Assembly: GCA_024640925.1 (NCBI GenBank)
Contig: JAHEEB010000165.1
Coordinates: 1 to 7,730 of the forward strand
Reading direction: 5' to 3'
DNA length: 7,730 bases
Origin: Bacteroidota bacterium
GTDB lineage: Bacteria; Bacteroidota; Bacteroidia; Bacteroidales; UBA10428
A program made the position numbers and the translations under genes. Shown one piece after another: positions 6,337-7,730 of this stretch; position 1 is the stretch's first letter, and each line of letters starts with the position of its first letter. The notes under the pieces are model-generated. The model had not been told where the DNA came from, did no database searches, and worked only from the letters and a program-made list of their open reading frames with translations.

Positions 6337-7263
6337 TTGAAAACGATAGTATCAATAATATTGCTTGGTTTCGGATTGATTATAAATGGATTTAGTCAAT
6401 CCCAATCTGATTTGCTTGAAAGCGCATACCAGAAAAAGTCTAAAAAAATGTTGACTCAATTTTTCGAAAATTGGGCAAAAGAGGTGCAATCGAACGAAAG
6501 TAAGGCTTTAAATGATACAATTTCGGAAGCCTTTAAAGTTTTCAGGGGATTTTACAAACCAACAAAGCTTTCTTTTCTTACAGGTAATAAATGGGAAAAT
6601 TCAATTTATTCAAAATCAAAATATTTCCTGGTACAGAATCGATTAATTAATATCTTCTTTGTTGACAGGGTTTATTATTCAAATCGGGAAACTGATTCCT
6701 TGACAATTGCAAAAATTAAGGAAGTGTATGAGTCCAATCAAACAATGCAATCACTTTGGATTAGTTATGATAAAAACGGGCGACTGGTTGATCGTGCAGT
6801 TAAAACCTTTGGTCCAAACAGTGATGAATATAAAATTTACAAATCAGTACTTGTCGACTCAATAAATGAATTTTATCCATCGATTGATTATGAAGATAAA
6901 AAGGCAGTATATTTAACCCAGGAATATTACAATCTCATTAGAAATTATTTAGAAAAGCCATATTCTAAGAGAGATTCCGGTGTAATTATACCCAAAAAAA
7001 CAATAAACGAAAGTTGGAAAAGACATAAGTTTATTGATAAGCTGATTACAACTTTTTATAATCCGGAAAGCCGGTTTTTATACCTGGGCACGCAACCATA
7101 TGCATATTCGATAACTTTTGATAAGAACATGAAGTTTGCTAAGGTCAACTATATAATGACTTTTAAAGGTGGCGAAGCAATACTTGAAAAACAAGGTGAT
7201 AAATGGGTAATAATAAAAGGAGAAACAACATGGTACGACTTTAGAACAAACTACAACTTGTAG
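6337..7263 (+). CDS. Secreted protein of unknown function, TTG start
   Basis: The 308-residue product begins with a textbook Sec signal peptide: MK, then a hydrophobic core TIVSIILLGFGLIIN, then GFS followed by QSQ, with likely cleavage after Ser20. The start codon is TTG: an in-frame stop at 6322-6324 excludes an upstream start, and the first downstream ATG would remove the signal peptide. No lipobox cysteine is present, so the mature protein should be periplasmic or outside the cell. The body is rich in Lys, Tyr and Asn and mostly helical in appearance, with a C-terminal segment (about 258-303) of alternating strands, including AKVNYIMTF and DKWVIIKGETTWYDF, that could form a small beta-sheet domain. 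I do not recognise the family. It is divergent from the oxidoreductase gene, and no functional link between them can be shown. Confidence 0.75.
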   Translation: MKTIVSIILLGFGLIINGFSQSQSDLLESAYQKKSKKMLTQFFENWAKEVQSNESKALNDTISEAFKVFRGFYKPTKLSFLTGNKWENSIYSKSKYFLVQNRLINIFFVDRVYYSNRETDSLTIAKIKEVYESNQTMQSLWISYDKNGRLVDRAVKTFGPNSDEYKIYKSVLVDSINEFYPSIDYEDKKAVYLTQEYYNLIRNYLEKPYSKRDSGVIIPKKTINESWKRHKFIDKLITTFYNPESRFLYLGTQPYAYSITFDKNMKFAKVNYIMTFKGGEAILEKQGDKWVIIKGETTWYDFRTNYNL

Positions 7264-7266
7264 CTA

Positions 7267-7327
7267 AAATGGAAAAGTAAAAAAGTAAAATCAATATCTT
7301 ATTCTTTTTTTCAAACATGTTCCATTT
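7267..7327. other. Intergenic T-run and spaced inverted repeat
   Basis: Downstream of the secreted protein gene an 8-base inverted repeat, aaatggaa (7267-7274) and ttccattt (7320-7327), brackets an A-rich segment followed by a run of seven T after ttattc (7298-7310). The A-rich and T-rich parts could pair weakly and act as a terminator. No GC-rich stem is present, so this is a tentative call. Confidence 0.3.
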
Positions 7328-7364
7328 CATATTGAATATTCCTTCATCAAGTCCCATCAATTAT

Positions 7365-7372
7365 TACTTTTG
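7365..7372 (+). promoter_or_regulatory. Possible -7 element of the aminotransferase gene
   Basis: TACTTTTG fits TAnnTTTG and lies 16 bases before the ATG at 7389. The nearest upstream TTG (7332-7334) is 30 bases away, too far for a good -33 element. Confidence 0.4.
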
Positions 7373-7388
7373 CTGCAAATTTTAACGA

Positions 7389-7730
7389 ATGAAATCTTTT
7401 ATTAATCCCGCAATTAATAGTATGACGCCTTTTATTGTGATGGAAGTTCTGGAAAAGGCTAAAGAAATGGAAAAGAAAGGCATAGACATCATTCACCTTG
7501 AGGTAGGGGAACCAGATTTCGAACTCCCGGATCTGGTTGCAGATGCTACCCGTAAAGCTTTATCCGAAGGTCATACTCATTATACCCATTCGTTGGGGGA
7601 TTTGGAATTAAGAACAGCAATTTGTAAGTTATATTCCGATGAATATGGGATAAAGATAGATGCAGATTGTGTCGTTATTACCTCAGGATCTTCAGCTGCT
7701 ATTTTACTTGCACTTATGACACTTTGTGGC
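7389..7730 (+). CDS. PLP-dependent class I/II aminotransferase, N-terminal part
   Basis: The frame is open from the ATG at 7389 to the window edge, giving 114 residues of a protein normally about 380-400 long. It matches the N-terminus of class I/II aminotransferases of the aspartate aminotransferase type: PFIVMEVLEKAKEM, then DIIHLEVGEPDF (the substrate-binding G-E-P-D-F loop), then ATRKALSEGHTHYTHSLGDLELR (the Y-T-x-x-x-G-x-x-x-L-R pattern) and VVITSGSSAAI, the G-(S/A)-x-x-A segment that contacts the PLP phosphate. The catalytic lysine lies beyond the window, so activity and amino acid preference cannot be judged. The transferred amino group and partner keto acid are unknown. The preceding gene ends 125 bases upstream and a promoter candidate lies between, so it is probably a separate transcription unit. 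Confidence 0.93.
   Translation, partial: MKSFINPAINSMTPFIVMEVLEKAKEMEKKGIDIIHLEVGEPDFELPDLVADATRKALSEGHTHYTHSLGDLELRTAICKLYSDEYGIKIDADCVVITSGSSAAILLALMTLCG

Overview
The window looks like a piece of a Bacteroidota chromosome. The DNA is AT-rich, starts lack convincing Shine-Dalgarno sequences, and several genes are preceded by matches to the Bacteroidota -7 promoter element TAnnTTTG. Predicted secreted proteins and lipoproteins are frequent, and TTG appears to serve as a start in one case. The phylum is an inference from these traits; the genus cannot be told.

Left part (1-3625, all + strand, gaps of 15-48 bases, possibly one transcript): the 3' end of a DUF1877 (YfbM-like) gene, a 159-residue protein of unknown function, a DUF4274 protein fused to leucine-rich repeats, a DNRLRE-domain lipoprotein, and a second putative lipoprotein of unknown family. 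DUF1877 and DUF4274 proteins often sit in loci that carry immunity genes for polymorphic or contact-dependent toxins, so the first three genes may be part of an immunity gene array. No toxin is visible in the window.

Middle part (3626-4581): a compact type II toxin-antitoxin module. A DUF1778 ribbon-helix-helix antitoxin overlaps a GNAT acetyltransferase toxin by four bases (ATGA). Upstream lie two identical 16-base operator-like repeats, 31 bp apart. The second runs into a TAnnTTTG promoter element, the arrangement expected for autorepression. A stem-loop spans the toxin stop codon and separates the module from the convergent gene.

Right part (4582-7730): a phytoene desaturase/RetSat-like FAD oxidoreductase on the - strand, with no carotenoid genes beside it. 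A divergent intergenic region of 270 bases with promoter elements for both sides follows, then a secreted protein of unknown function with a TTG start. The last gene is the first 114 codons of a class I/II PLP-dependent aminotransferase, cut by the window edge.

No tRNA, rRNA, CRISPR array or insertion sequence was seen, and no gene-free stretch exceeds 300 bases. The best-supported system is the toxin-antitoxin module with its tandem operators. The most open question is whether the left gene group is an immunity cluster.
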